A stretch of 57,567 bases of DNA from an uncultured Lachnospiraceae bacterium (GTDB lineage Bacteria > Bacillota > Clostridia > Lachnospirales > Lachnospiraceae). This document shows, one piece after another, positions 18,201 through 27,172 of this stretch (position 1 is the first letter of the stretch; each line of letters opens with the position of its first letter). The notes beneath the pieces were generated by a model. That model was not told the origin of the DNA. It did not search any database and saw nothing but the letters and a program-made list of their open reading frames with translations. The stretch spans positions 1 through 57,567 of the forward strand of contig CAMWJV010000007.1 in NCBI GenBank assembly GCA_947174665.1, read 5' to 3'. The translations under genes and the position numbers were made by a program.

Positions 18201-21200
18201 ATGGGCTGTCTGGAAATGTTTGATGCAAAAACCGCAGAATGGTTCCGGGGGACGCTGGGGGAGCCAACGGCCGTGCAGGAGGCGGCATGGCCTGCCATAG
18301 CAGCGGGAGGACATGTGCTGGTGTCGGCTCCTACCGGAACGGGAAAAACTCTCTCCGCCTTTCTGGTCTTTTTGGACAGGCTTAAAAGCGAAGCGGAGAA
18401 GGGAAGCCTGAAACAGGAGCTGCAGGTCATTTATGTTTCCCCATTGAAATCCCTGGCCTCGGATATCCGGGAAAATCTTCGCAAGCCCCTGTCGGGAATC
18501 GGCGGTGAGGAGCTGATCACGGTTGCCGTGCGGACGGGAGATACCACCCAGCGGGAGAGACAGCAGATGGTGAGGAAGCCGCCCCATGTCCTGATCATCA
18601 CACCGGAGTCACTTTACCTGATGCTCACGGGCAAGGGCGGGCGAAATGTTCTTGCCACCGCCCGCACGGTGATCGTGGATGAGCTGCATGCTCTGATCGA
18701 CACCAAGCGGGGGGCGCACCTGATGCTTTCCCTGGCGCGGCTGGACGCGCTGTGCGGAAAACAGCTGCAGCGCGTAGGGCTGTCCGCCACCCTGGCCCCG
18801 CTGTCCCAGGCGGCGGAGTATCTTGCTCCGGAGGCGGTGACGGTAGTGGTTCCGGCTATGGAAAAGAAGGTGCAGCTGCAGGTCTTGAGTCCTTATGTGG
18901 ACAGCAGCAAGCCTAAAAGGGATCCGGTGTGGCAGGAGCTTTCAGCATTGGTTTACCGGTACTGCCAGGGGAACAGGAGTGTGATAGCATTTGTGGAGGG
19001 CAGGCGCTATGCGGAAAAGCTGGCGTATTATGTGAATCTGCTGGGCGGGGAAGACTTTGCGCGGGTTCACCACGGAAGCCTGTCCAAAGAGCAGCGGCAG
19101 GAGGTGGAGCAGTCCCTGCGTGAGGGAAAGCTGCGTCTTTTGTGCGCCACCTCATCCATGGAGCTGGGAATCGACGTGGGAGAAATTGATCAGGTGCTGC
19201 AGGTGGGCTGTCCCAGAACCATTTCCGGCACCATGCAGAGACTGGGCCGGGCGGGACACAATCCCTCCCGTACCAGTGTCATGTATCTGTTTCCCAGGAC
19301 GGCGGCGGAGTGCGTTCAGTGCGGTATGACTGTCAGACTTGCCAGAGAGGCCCGGGTAGAGCAGATAAATCCACCGGAGGGGTGTCTGGATGTGCTTGCC
19401 CAGCATCTTGTGTCCATGGCGGCATTCAAGAGCTACGAGGTGGATGAGGTACTGGAGATACTGCCGAGAGCCTGGCCCTTCCGCCGTGTGACGAAGGAGG
19501 ATGTTAAGGCTCTGCTTGCCATGCTGGCGGGAGACTATGAGCACAGGCGTGATGTGCCGGTTCGGCCCAGAGTTCTGTATGACAGGATACATGAAAGGGT
19601 GGAAGGGGACGGTTACAGCAGAATGCTTGCGGTCTCCGGCGGAGGAACCATCCCGGATAAGGGACTCTATGCCGTGCGGACGGAAGAAGGTGTAAAGGTA
19701 GGGGAGGCGGACGAGGAGTTCGTCTATGAGACGCGCCTGGGGGACCGCTTTCTCCTGGGAGCTTTTGCGTGGAAGGTTACCAATATCGGCAGGGACACGG
19801 TGACGGTGACCCAGGCGCCGGTGGAAGGGGCCAGGATTCCCTTCTGGAAGGGGGAACTGAAGGGCAGGGGAAAAGAGACAGGCATGCTCTTCGGAAAGAT
19901 TTTCCGTGAACTTCAGGAGGCGGAGGAAGCCGGAAGGCTGGAGGAGGCTTTGAGAAATCTTGGGCTGGACGAGGCTGCATCCCTGCTTGCCGCCGGGTAT
20001 CTGCGCAGACAGATGGCTGCTACGGGCGGTCTGCCGGACGACAGGACCATCCTGGTGGAGCATTTCAGAGATCAGTCAGGCAACACTCAGATGATGATTC
20101 ACTCTGTCTTCGGGAGACGCATCAACGGACCCCTGGCGCTGCTGGCGGCACAGGCTGCCAGAGAGGAGACGGGACTGGATGTGGGCAGTGTGGATGAGGA
20201 GGACGGGCTTCTGCTCTATGCTTACGGGGACAAGCCTCTGCCGGAGGGACTGCTAGGCAGGCTGAATCCGGAAACCGTTCTGCCTGTCCTGTCCGCCATG
20301 CTTCCGGCCACATCCCTCTTTAACATGGCATTCCGCTACAACTGCGGCAGGGCACTGATGATGGGAGTGAAGGGCAGCGGAAGGCATCCCCTGTGGATGC
20401 AGCGGCTGCGGAGTGCGGAAATGCTGAATCAGGTTGTGAGCGAACAGGATCATCCCCTGATTCGGGAGACCAGGCAGGAGTGCATGCGGCAGCTCTGGGA
20501 CGCGGAGGGTGTAAGGGAACTGCTTCTGCGGATTCGGTCGGGAGAAATTCTGGTGCGGGAGATCTACACGGATACGCCGTCACCTATGTCACTGCCCTTG
20601 CAGTGGAGCCAGGAGGCGGCTGTCATGTACGATTACTCGCCCACACCCCAGGGGATCCACAGGGCGGTGGAGAAGGCCCTGAAGGGAGAGAAGGAATTAC
20701 TGCAGCCGGGAGCGGCGGAATTGAATCAGGTGCAGGCTAGGGAAAGGCTGCCGGAGGACCGGCAGCAGCTGCATTCTCTTCTGATGGCAGAGGGGGATCT
20801 GGCCGCCGGAGAGCTGGATGTACCGGTGGAGTGGCTGGAAGAGCTGTCCGCGGAGGGACGGGCTGTATACCTGGAGCAGGGGCTGTGGATTGCCGCGGAG
20901 CAGCAGGAAGAGTACATGGTCATGCTGGGGACTTTTGATGGTGAGGAACCTCAGGAGGGGCAGATGGCTGCCGCTATCCCCATTGTACGCAGGATGCTGC
21001 GCTATCGGGGCGGAGCCAGTGCTCTGCAGACAGCCAGACGTTACGGGTTGAGCGAGGAAGCTGCAGAGCGGGTGTTGAAGGAGCTCTGCAAAAGAGAGGA
21101 AGCGGTATCACGGCTGGAAAACGCGACCGGGCCGGAAACCACAGCCGGGGAGGAAACCGTGGACCGAGAGGAAAACGCAGTCGGGGAGGAGACCGCAGTT

Positions 21201-22457
21201 TTGGGGGAGCCGGAGGACGGCCGAAAGGAAGTCCGGTATTACCATGCGAAAGTTTATCAGCGGGCAAGGGCGAAAACCCTGAAGAATCGCAGGGAGGAAA
21301 TTGCAACCTGTACGCCTGCAGCCTATGCCGCCCTTATTTTTTCCCGTATACGGCGGGCGGCGCCTCCGGAGGAATGCCTTAAGATGGCAATTGTGTCCCT
21401 GGCGGGAGCGGAGCTTCCCGCCGGTATGTGGGAAGAGATTGCACTGCCGGCCAGGGTGAAGAATTACAGGGAGACGTTACTGGACGGATTTCTGGCCACA
21501 GGAGAATATTTCTGGCATATGGAGCAGGACGGGGGACTAAGATTTGACTCTGCGGAACAGGTGGACTGGGACAGTGTTCCGCAAGTGCCCTGGGAGCTTC
21601 TGTCGGAAAAGGAGAAACTGGTGGTGGAGGCGCTGGAAAAGAGGGGAGCCAGCTTTGCCCAGAGTCTTGGGGGCGTGCTTTCCGGAGAGTCTCCCCTGGA
21701 TACCCTGCTCTCCCTGATGGAAAAGGGCGTAGTTAGGGCGGACAGCTTTGTGCCGGTGCGCCAGTGGCTGAACCGGGAGAAAGTGAAAAAGGTGCCGGTG
21801 AGGCAGCGGATAGGAGCAAGAGTGAAGACGCTGCAGGCAGGGCGCTGGGATTTGGTGCGCCCTTTGCGGACATTGTCTGTGCAGGAGCAGATGGATTGCT
21901 GTTTTGACAGGTATTTTGTCCTGTGCCGTGAGACAGCGGCAGCCTGTCATTTACCCTGGCAGGAGGCCCTTGCTCTCCTGCGGGTTCAGGAATACACAGG
22001 ACAGGTGAGACGTGGATATTTTGTAAAAGGGCTTTCGGGAGCCCAGTTTATCCGCAGCAGGGATTTTGAGAGTGTGACTGCAGCCCTCCGGCATCCGGCG
22101 GTGGATATGCTCTGGCTCAATGCTGCAGACCCTGCACAGCCCTGGGGGAAGCTGCTTTCCCATGAGCAGGGAAAGGCGTTTGTCAATGTGCCGGGGACGG
22201 CGGTGTGCTTCCGGGGCGGTGTGCCCGTGGCTCTGTTTGAGCGGCAGGGCAGGACGTTGCGGGTCTTTGAACAGGAGGGGCAGGAAGGCGGGCCGGAGGA
22301 TGTATTAAAACAATTTACAGAGGAATTCCGTCGGGGAAGAATCTTTCCGGGCAAAAAACGGATCGTGGTGAAGGAATATCCTCCGGAGGCGGCAAAGATC
22401 ATGGAAGCATGCGGCTTCATACGGGAGATGCAGGACTATACTTTGTATCGAATATGA
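18201..22457 (+). CDS. lhr: Lhr-type large DEAD/DEAH-box helicase
   Basis: 1418-aa superfamily 2 helicase of the Lhr (large helicase-related) class; Lhr proteins unwind DNA:RNA hybrids or DNA and are linked to repair. The ATG follows GAGAGG. Motif I APTGTGKT (Lys49), motif II VDELH (a DEVH variant), motif III SAT in VGLSATL, and motif VI MQRLGRAGH are present, plus the Lhr winged-helix and core regions. The C-terminal part (about 870-1418) matches the less conserved long extension of bacterial Lhr; residues about 975-1010 are a Glu/Thr-rich low-complexity insert. No nuclease partner lies beside it. A small uncharacterised gene follows. Confidence 0.88.
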   Translation: MGCLEMFDAKTAEWFRGTLGEPTAVQEAAWPAIAAGGHVLVSAPTGTGKTLSAFLVFLDRLKSEAEKGSLKQELQVIYVSPLKSLASDIRENLRKPLSGIGGEELITVAVRTGDTTQRERQQMVRKPPHVLIITPESLYLMLTGKGGRNVLATARTVIVDELHALIDTKRGAHLMLSLARLDALCGKQLQRVGLSATLAPLSQAAEYLAPEAVTVVVPAMEKKVQLQVLSPYVDSSKPKRDPVWQELSALVYRYCQGNRSVIAFVEGRRYAEKLAYYVNLLGGEDFARVHHGSLSKEQRQEVEQSLREGKLRLLCATSSMELGIDVGEIDQVLQVGCPRTISGTMQRLGRAGHNPSRTSVMYLFPRTAAECVQCGMTVRLAREARVEQINPPEGCLDVLAQHLVSMAAFKSYEVDEVLEILPRAWPFRRVTKEDVKALLAMLAGDYEHRRDVPVRPRVLYDRIHERVEGDGYSRMLAVSGGGTIPDKGLYAVRTEEGVKVGEADEEFVYETRLGDRFLLGAFAWKVTNIGRDTVTVTQAPVEGARIPFWKGELKGRGKETGMLFGKIFRELQEAEEAGRLEEALRNLGLDEAASLLAAGYLRRQMAATGGLPDDRTILVEHFRDQSGNTQMMIHSVFGRRINGPLALLAAQAAREETGLDVGSVDEEDGLLLYAYGDKPLPEGLLGRLNPETVLPVLSAMLPATSLFNMAFRYNCGRALMMGVKGSGRHPLWMQRLRSAEMLNQVVSEQDHPLIRETRQECMRQLWDAEGVRELLLRIRSGEILVREIYTDTPSPMSLPLQWSQEAAVMYDYSPTPQGIHRAVEKALKGEKELLQPGAAELNQVQARERLPEDRQQLHSLLMAEGDLAAGELDVPVEWLEELSAEGRAVYLEQGLWIAAEQQEEYMVMLGTFDGEEPQEGQMAAAIPIVRRMLRYRGGASALQTARRYGLSEEAAERVLKELCKREEAVSRLENATGPETTAGEETVDREENAVGEETAVLGEPEDGRKEVRYYHAKVYQRARAKTLKNRREEIATCTPAAYAALIFSRIRRAAPPEECLKMAIVSLAGAELPAGMWEEIALPARVKNYRETLLDGFLATGEYFWHMEQDGGLRFDSAEQVDWDSVPQVPWELLSEKEKLVVEALEKRGASFAQSLGGVLSGESPLDTLLSLMEKGVVRADSFVPVRQWLNREKVKKVPVRQRIGARVKTLQAGRWDLVRPLRTLSVQEQMDCCFDRYFVLCRETAAACHLPWQEALALLRVQEYTGQVRRGYFVKGLSGAQFIRSRDFESVTAALRHPAVDMLWLNAADPAQPWGKLLSHEQGKAFVNVPGTAVCFRGGVPVALFERQGRTLRVFEQEGQEGGPEDVLKQFTEEFRRGRIFPGKKRIVVKEYPPEAAKIMEACGFIREMQDYTLYRI

Positions 22458-22503
22458 TTGAATGCATTTTGAAAATTAATCGGTTTGAAAGGATATTGTG
22501 CCC

Positions 22504-23052
22504 ATGGGAAAAGAGGATTTTCGGCAGGCTCTGTCGGATTTTACATTTGATGTGGCGAGCGGGGGCGCTATCCGCCATCTGACGGATTTGGGGTATACGG
22601 TAAAACAGATTCAGGAACAGCTGGATTTTCCTACACCCGTTGCACGGATACAGGAGGGAGTTTGGAAACGGCTGGTGGATACGGGAGTAATCCTTTTGGA
22701 GGAGCCCTGGCGGCAGGCACCGAAGGAAAAGGTGAATTATATCCGGGAGTATGACAGCTACGGCAAGGCCAGTTTCCGGCGTATAGTGGAAACAAATCCG
22801 CAGCCGGAGACAGCAGGGGCTTATCTGGTCTGTGAGTTTGGACTGCTGCGGTACAGGGACGGGGAGAAATACAAGAAGGTGCTTGGGGCGCTGGACGAGA
22901 GACAGGCCGAGTATATCGACGGACTGCCCTGGCCACTGAGGAAGGTATGGCACAGGGCGGACGAACGTATGCTGGAAATTGAGAGGCGGCTGCGCGCCGC
23001 CGGGCTGGAACAGGGCGCGTGCAGCACCCTTTCCCAAAGCGGTGAATATTAA
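22504..23052 (+). CDS. Conserved hypothetical protein next to lhr
   Basis: 182-aa soluble protein that I cannot assign. ATG 22504 has AAGGA about 10 nt upstream; a GTG at 22498 in the same frame is a possible alternative. The sequence begins MGKEDFRQALSDFTFDVA and carries a helical IRHLTDLGYTVKQIQEQLDFP segment that looks helix-turn-helix-like, then a beta-containing middle part (GAYLVCEFGLLRYRDGE) and a charged helical end. It has no signal peptide or membrane segment. It lies 46 nt after the helicase and may be cotranscribed. Confidence 0.65.
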   Translation: MGKEDFRQALSDFTFDVASGGAIRHLTDLGYTVKQIQEQLDFPTPVARIQEGVWKRLVDTGVILLEEPWRQAPKEKVNYIREYDSYGKASFRRIVETNPQPETAGAYLVCEFGLLRYRDGEKYKKVLGALDERQAEYIDGLPWPLRKVWHRADERMLEIERRLRAAGLEQGACSTLSQSGEY

Positions 23053-23069
23053 TTGACTTTGCTCTCCGG

Positions 23070-23201
23070 GTTGTGATATGCGGTGATAAAAAGTTAAAGC
23101 CTGTTAATGACAGGTTAAAAAAGATAGAGCTTACTCAGGAGAATGATATTTTGCCGAGACTGCAGAATATAGAGAATACCTGTGACAAAATCAGATTGTA
23201 A
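23070..23201 (+). pseudogene. Possible remnant of a small coiled-coil gene
   Basis: The intergenic space before the next lipoprotein holds an open frame without a convincing ribosome site that ends in a helical stretch RLKKIELTQENDILPRLQNI. This resembles the repeated RLxxIExTxENxIxPxLQ pattern of small Clostridial phage- or plasmid-related proteins. Only about 43 codons remain, so it is either a decayed fragment or a chance frame. Confidence 0.3.
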
Positions 23202-23225
23202 TTTCTTTTAAATCTATGTTATATT
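23196..23225 (+). promoter_or_regulatory. Candidate sigma-A promoter
   Basis: TTGTAA (23196-23201), 18-bp spacer, TATATT (23220-23225), in an AT-rich stretch about 85 bp before the lipoprotein gene at 23312. Confidence 0.5.
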
Positions 23226-23311
23226 CTTTTTTGATACTCAATTTAATTTCCAAACATATTGCAATAATTATGCATTCTTATGCTATATTAGAAATTGTCA
23301 GGAGGACCGGC

Positions 23312-24445
23312 ATGAAAAAGTTTAAGATATGTATGTTTATTGATAGAATAAGGCGGAAGCTGGTTTATGTGTGTCTTGGCAGTATGCTGCTTTTGAGTGC
23401 ATGTGGTGAACAGAATAAAGATGAATTCCACACGGAAGCAAAGTCGGAAAATCTGTCAGAAAATCAGTCAGAAAATCAGATAGAAGAGTATTTGGAGACA
23501 TCTGTCCCGGAACTGATCGACTATAAGCAATATATTGAAAAACAAAGTAGTGGTGAAGCGCATTTGATCGTTGAGTCTGATTTTTCATTGCTGAAAATAG
23601 GAGACCGGAGATTCTATCCGGTATATGTAGGGGAGCAATGGGATGATCACAGAGTTAATTGGGAGTGGTTTTATGTTAGCGAACAGATGGATGAAATACT
23701 GTGGTATGATTTAGTTGATGATGAATATTACTCGCTGGAAGAATGGAGAAATTCAAAGGGATATCGGACATTAGATGATTGCCTGACTATCATGGAAAAG
23801 AGCTATAAACAACAGGAAAACGGATTTGATATAGAAATATATTATCCGGAATTGAAGGGTATGGAGGATGTGGAAAAAGAGGAGCGGATCAATCAGTTGA
23901 TTGAAGTTGAAGCGAAAAGATTAATTCCGCAGGAAAGAGACATTCCCGATGAATGGATAGATGATGGCTATATCACATGTGTATTTCTGGATTATGATGT
24001 AAAGTTTGTGAATAACAATATCATCAGTATCCTGTATGAGGGTATGGACGGGTGTATGGTGAAAGGGCTTGACGGTGCAGTTATGGCATCGACTATAGAC
24101 TTACAGGCAGAGGAAGTGATTAAGCTAAGTAATGTTGTTACCGACATGGAGCAGTTGTATTCCTGGTTATTGGAAGACCGGTTTCAAAATATAACGCTTT
24201 GGGATGGAACTGCGGGCAGTGACTTGATCAGTGAGGAGTATAAAGGTGAGCGGGGAAATCTGCTCATGGATGCGTTAACAGAGACTTCGAATGAACATCC
24301 GTTTGTTGAATGGTATACAGATGGAATGAATTTGGTTATTGTGTCTAAATCGCCTTATGGAGCAAACGAATACAGTGAATATGCAGAAAGTCTGGAATCC
24401 ATTGAAGAGGTTATCTCACAGGAATTTTTGAACAAATTGGATTAA
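23312..24445 (+). CDS. Lipoprotein with DUF3298-like C-terminal region
   Basis: 377-aa predicted surface lipoprotein. ATG 23312 follows AGGAGG; upstream in-frame ATGs lack a ribosome site. A basic N-terminus and hydrophobic run end in LLLSAC, the lipid-carrying Cys. The linker contains repeated SEN(Q/L) units. The C-terminal half has a pattern like DUF3298/RsiV-type domains (a beta strand NNIISILYEGMDG followed by a D-L-x-A-x-E-V-I-K-L-S-N-V segment), a fold seen in anti-sigma factors and in secreted proteins of unknown role. No sigma factor is adjacent. The DNA is visibly more AT-rich than the neighbours, which hints at separate acquisition. Confidence 0.75.
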   Translation: MKKFKICMFIDRIRRKLVYVCLGSMLLLSACGEQNKDEFHTEAKSENLSENQSENQIEEYLETSVPELIDYKQYIEKQSSGEAHLIVESDFSLLKIGDRRFYPVYVGEQWDDHRVNWEWFYVSEQMDEILWYDLVDDEYYSLEEWRNSKGYRTLDDCLTIMEKSYKQQENGFDIEIYYPELKGMEDVEKEERINQLIEVEAKRLIPQERDIPDEWIDDGYITCVFLDYDVKFVNNNIISILYEGMDGCMVKGLDGAVMASTIDLQAEEVIKLSNVVTDMEQLYSWLLEDRFQNITLWDGTAGSDLISEEYKGERGNLLMDALTETSNEHPFVEWYTDGMNLVIVSKSPYGANEYSEYAESLESIEEVISQEFLNKLD

Positions 24446-24478
24446 TGAGGCTAATGTAAATGTCGGGAAGAAAAAGGA

Positions 24479-24507
24479 TTGCTCTTTGGCTCCGTTCTGT
24501 GTATAAT
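24479..24507 (+). promoter_or_regulatory. Sigma-A promoter for FlxA-like gene
   Basis: TTGCTC (24479-24484), 17-bp spacer, TATAAT (24502-24507), about 70 bp before the start at 24578. Confidence 0.65.
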
Positions 24508-24577
24508 ATAAAGTATCAAAGATGTCAGAATGAAATTTTATTGCAGTACATTCTTCAACAGAAAGGGAGATGAAAGT

Positions 24578-25468
24578 ATGGCAATTGGCGGTGTAAAGGC
24601 GATGGACAGCATGGCTGGCTGGCAGGGATCGGCAGCCCGGCGCGTGGATTACGTCAGCAAGAATATCCAAAATGAAATTTCAACTGTGGAGAGGCAGAAA
24701 CAGGGGCTTTCTTCAAAGCAGGAAATGTCTGTCGAGGAGAAGACGAAAAAGAAGCAGGAACTTCAGCAGGAACTGAGCAGTCTGAATGCCAAGTTGAGAC
24801 AGCGCCAGGAAGAAGTCAGCAGGGAGCAGAAGAAAGAGGCTCTGACGGGAGAGGTGCGGGCTGCAGACGGCGGCGTGTCTGAGACGGAAAAAGTCAAAGG
24901 CAATGCGGATATGGTCAATGCGGAAAAAGTAAAGGCAGACGGCTCCGAGGCGGAAAAGAAAAATATAGATATCAAAGGCACGGAAAAGGAAAATGCAGGC
25001 GCAGGGGTACAGGCTGCGGAAAAGGACGCAGAGGATGCCAGGGGCGCTGAGAACGAAAAAAATGAGAAATTGAAGGATATCGGAATACCTCAGAAGGATG
25101 CGCAGTCCATCGTTAAGGGAGATTCTTTGAGAGAGCAGACGAAACGCCGTGAGTCGGTCATAGCCAGGATGGAAGGCGGCATCGCAATCCTGAAGGGAGA
25201 AATCAGGCAGGATGAACTCCGGGGCGCAGATACGGAGAAAAAGAAGGCAGAGCTTAAAAAGCAGGAGAAAAAGGTGCAGAAAGCGGCTTCCGGGATCCCG
25301 AATGTAAAAGGGCCTTCCAAAGCGGCGGATGCAGCGGCCCGTATCAAGGCAGGAGAGGAAAAGGGAAAAGCCGGAGTAAAGGGAAAAACTGAAGCAGGTG
25401 TAGTCAAAAGCAGCCGGGATGGGGTTGTGATCATAACCCCTAATGCTTTGGAAAACGGAATCTGGTAG
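24578..25468 (+). CDS. FlxA-like coiled-coil protein
   Basis: 296-aa very charged, mostly helical protein. ATG 24578 follows AAAGGGAGATG; the ATG at 24530 lies before this site. Residues about 25-85 carry the pattern of FlxA-like proteins (a helix IQNEISTVERQKQGLSSKQ, EMSVEEK, then LQQELSSLNAKLRQRQEE). The middle 90-170 is Glu/Lys/Ala low-complexity, and a second coiled coil spans about 190-265. FlxA-like proteins are often controlled with flagellar genes, but no flagellar gene is in the window and a sigma-A promoter precedes this one. The role is unknown. A strong terminator follows. Confidence 0.7.
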   Translation: MAIGGVKAMDSMAGWQGSAARRVDYVSKNIQNEISTVERQKQGLSSKQEMSVEEKTKKKQELQQELSSLNAKLRQRQEEVSREQKKEALTGEVRAADGGVSETEKVKGNADMVNAEKVKADGSEAEKKNIDIKGTEKENAGAGVQAAEKDAEDARGAENEKNEKLKDIGIPQKDAQSIVKGDSLREQTKRRESVIARMEGGIAILKGEIRQDELRGADTEKKKAELKKQEKKVQKAASGIPNVKGPSKAADAAARIKAGEEKGKAGVKGKTEAGVVKSSRDGVVIITPNALENGIW

Positions 25469-25474
25469 AACAAC

Positions 25475-25500
25475 AAAAGGGGCGTGACCGCCCCTTTTTA
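25475..25500 (+). terminator. Rho-independent terminator
   Basis: Perfect stem AAAAGGGGCG / CGCCCCTTTT with a TGAC loop, followed by T residues, 6 nt after the FlxA-like gene. Confidence 0.92.
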
Positions 25501-25547
25501 TTACCGCGAATGCACACTTTTTTGTGCGGCGGACAGGGAGGATATTT

Positions 25548-26114
25548 ATGGACATACAGGCATACCTTAATTTTTTGAACATAGCGGAGAAACTGAAGTG
25601 CAATACGCGGCACTCCTATACCTCATCAGGACGGCATGAGAGTGTGGCGGAGCACAGCTGGCGGCTGGCGCTGATGGCATATCTGATCAGAGATGAATTT
25701 CCGGAAGTCAATATAGACAGGGTCATTCAGATGTGTCTGTTCCACGATATGGGAGAAGCTGTCACCGGAGATATTCCCTGCTTTGAGAAGACGGGCAGAG
25801 ATGAAGCGGTGGAGGACGAAGCAGTGGCATGGCTGCTGGAACAGCTCCCCATGCCTCACCGTCAGGCTGTGGAGCAGCTGTTTCAGGAGATGGGGTCGCA
25901 GCAGACCGTGGAGGCAAAGCTGTACAAGGCTCTGGACAAGCTGGAGGCACTGATTCAGCACAATGAGGCGGACATTTCCACCTGGCTTCCGCTGGAGCAT
26001 GAACTGCAAATGACTTACGGAACTAAGGAGTGCGAGTTTTCAGAATATCTCAGTAAGCTGCGGGATGTGGTGTGGGAGGATTCCGTGCGGAAGATAGAAG
26101 ATGCGAAATACTGA
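25548..26114 (+). CDS. HD-domain phosphohydrolase, YfbR/HDDC2-like 5'-nucleotidase
   Basis: 188-aa metal-dependent HD hydrolase, probably removing phosphate from (deoxy)nucleoside monophosphates. ATG 25548 is preceded by GGGAGGATATTT; the ATG at 25524 has no site. HD-family residues are visible: the first His in VAEHSWR (His36), the HD pair in CLFHDMGEAVTGDIP (His66-Asp67) and a later Asp in KALDKLEALIQH. Length and motif order match the YfbR/HDDC2 group. It is alone between a terminator and the AraC-GGDEF gene. Confidence 0.82.
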   Translation: MDIQAYLNFLNIAEKLKCNTRHSYTSSGRHESVAEHSWRLALMAYLIRDEFPEVNIDRVIQMCLFHDMGEAVTGDIPCFEKTGRDEAVEDEAVAWLLEQLPMPHRQAVEQLFQEMGSQQTVEAKLYKALDKLEALIQHNEADISTWLPLEHELQMTYGTKECEFSEYLSKLRDVVWEDSVRKIEDAKY

Positions 26115-26212
26115 GTTCAGCCATGCCATTCATAATTTACTCAAAATGTCAAGTAATCTGTAATGGTCTCTGGTACAATGGTCTTACGGTACCGAAGGAG
26201 ATGGAGATTGAT

Positions 26213-27031
26213 ATGCAGAACATTAAGCTGTTGGTGGCATCGCTGGAATATATCGAAAGTCACTTAAAGGATGACATCCGAACCGAGGATGTGGCCGCGG
26301 CATGTTTTTGCTCCAAATCCACTCTGGAAAAAATGTTTCGCTGTGTGAACAACATTTCCGTTCATGATTATATCGTGCGGCGGAGAATGATGCTGGCAGC
26401 CCGGGAACTGTCAGGTGGACGTGATACCTCCATACTGGAGGTGGCGTTGAAATACGGTTACAGCACACACGAATCCTTTGCACGTGCATTTGAACAGATT
26501 TGGAACTGTAGACCCTCAGAATTTCGCAGAGCGAAATACACTGAGTTGTTTCCGAGGTTTAGTGCACCTCCGGAGAATGGAGACGAGTATATTATGCAGA
26601 GAAGACATGTAGACATCAGTGAATTGTACGATTTGTTTCAGGAGAGAAAGGATTGCCTGTTTTTATGTAGTGACATCAAGCATATGATGCGCATCAATGA
26701 CATATCCAGAAAGGCCGGTGATCTGGCGATTCTGGAGCAGATGCGCCGACTGACCGCCGCTTCCGGCGAGAATGATGTGGTATTTCGCATCGGCGGGGAT
26801 GAATTTTGCATTCTGACGGCCAGCAGCGACAGAGATTACGCGGAGCAGCTTGCGGAGAAGATTAAGGCCATGAACGGTCAGACTTATGACTGTGATGGAA
26901 GAGAGATTCCGCTGTCCCTCTACGCGGCGGTGGCGGATGTGCAAAGCGGCGCCAGGTATGAAGAGCTGTTTGCAGGACTGCACAACGCTATCAAGGACTG
27001 CAAGCCTTTTCAGGAAGAACTTTCTGAATAA
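26213..27031 (+). CDS. AraC-type DNA-binding domain fused to GGDEF domain
   Basis: 272 aa. ATG 26213 is chosen because AAGGAG and GGAGA lie 5-12 nt upstream; in-frame ATGs further up (26072, 26201) overlap the HD gene or have no spacing. Residues about 5-105 are an AraC/XylS double helix-turn-helix (IRTEDVAAACFCSKSTLEKMF, then ILEVALKYGYSTHESFARAF and CRPSEFRRAK), unusually placed at the N-terminus. Residues about 145-265 are a GGDEF domain with metal/nucleotide residues SDIKHMMRINDISRKAGD and an intact GGDEF at 194-198. The RxxD product-inhibition site is missing (GEND). It could make or sense cyclic dinucleotides while binding DNA; activity is unproven. Confidence 0.85.
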   Translation: MQNIKLLVASLEYIESHLKDDIRTEDVAAACFCSKSTLEKMFRCVNNISVHDYIVRRRMMLAARELSGGRDTSILEVALKYGYSTHESFARAFEQIWNCRPSEFRRAKYTELFPRFSAPPENGDEYIMQRRHVDISELYDLFQERKDCLFLCSDIKHMMRINDISRKAGDLAILEQMRRLTAASGENDVVFRIGGDEFCILTASSDRDYAEQLAEKIKAMNGQTYDCDGREIPLSLYAAVADVQSGARYEELFAGLHNAIKDCKPFQEELSE

Positions 27032-27062
27032 AAAATCTGACAGGAAAATTGCAGTGAGGGGT

Positions 27063-27089
27063 TAAGATTTCCATATTTTTCTCCGAAAT
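27063..27089 (+). promoter_or_regulatory. Candidate sigma-28 (SigD) type promoter
   Basis: TAAG (27063-27066), 15-bp spacer, TCCGAAAT (27082-27089), close to the flagellar-type consensus TAAA-N15-GCCGATAT. It lies about 84 bp before the DUF6033 gene. Confidence 0.35.
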
Positions 27090-27172
27090 ATATTCCAGAG
27101 AGTCTATAGGCTCAGAATGTAAACGGATTTACCGGCGTTTTCACGCCGAAAGATGCTATGGAGGGCAAAAAA

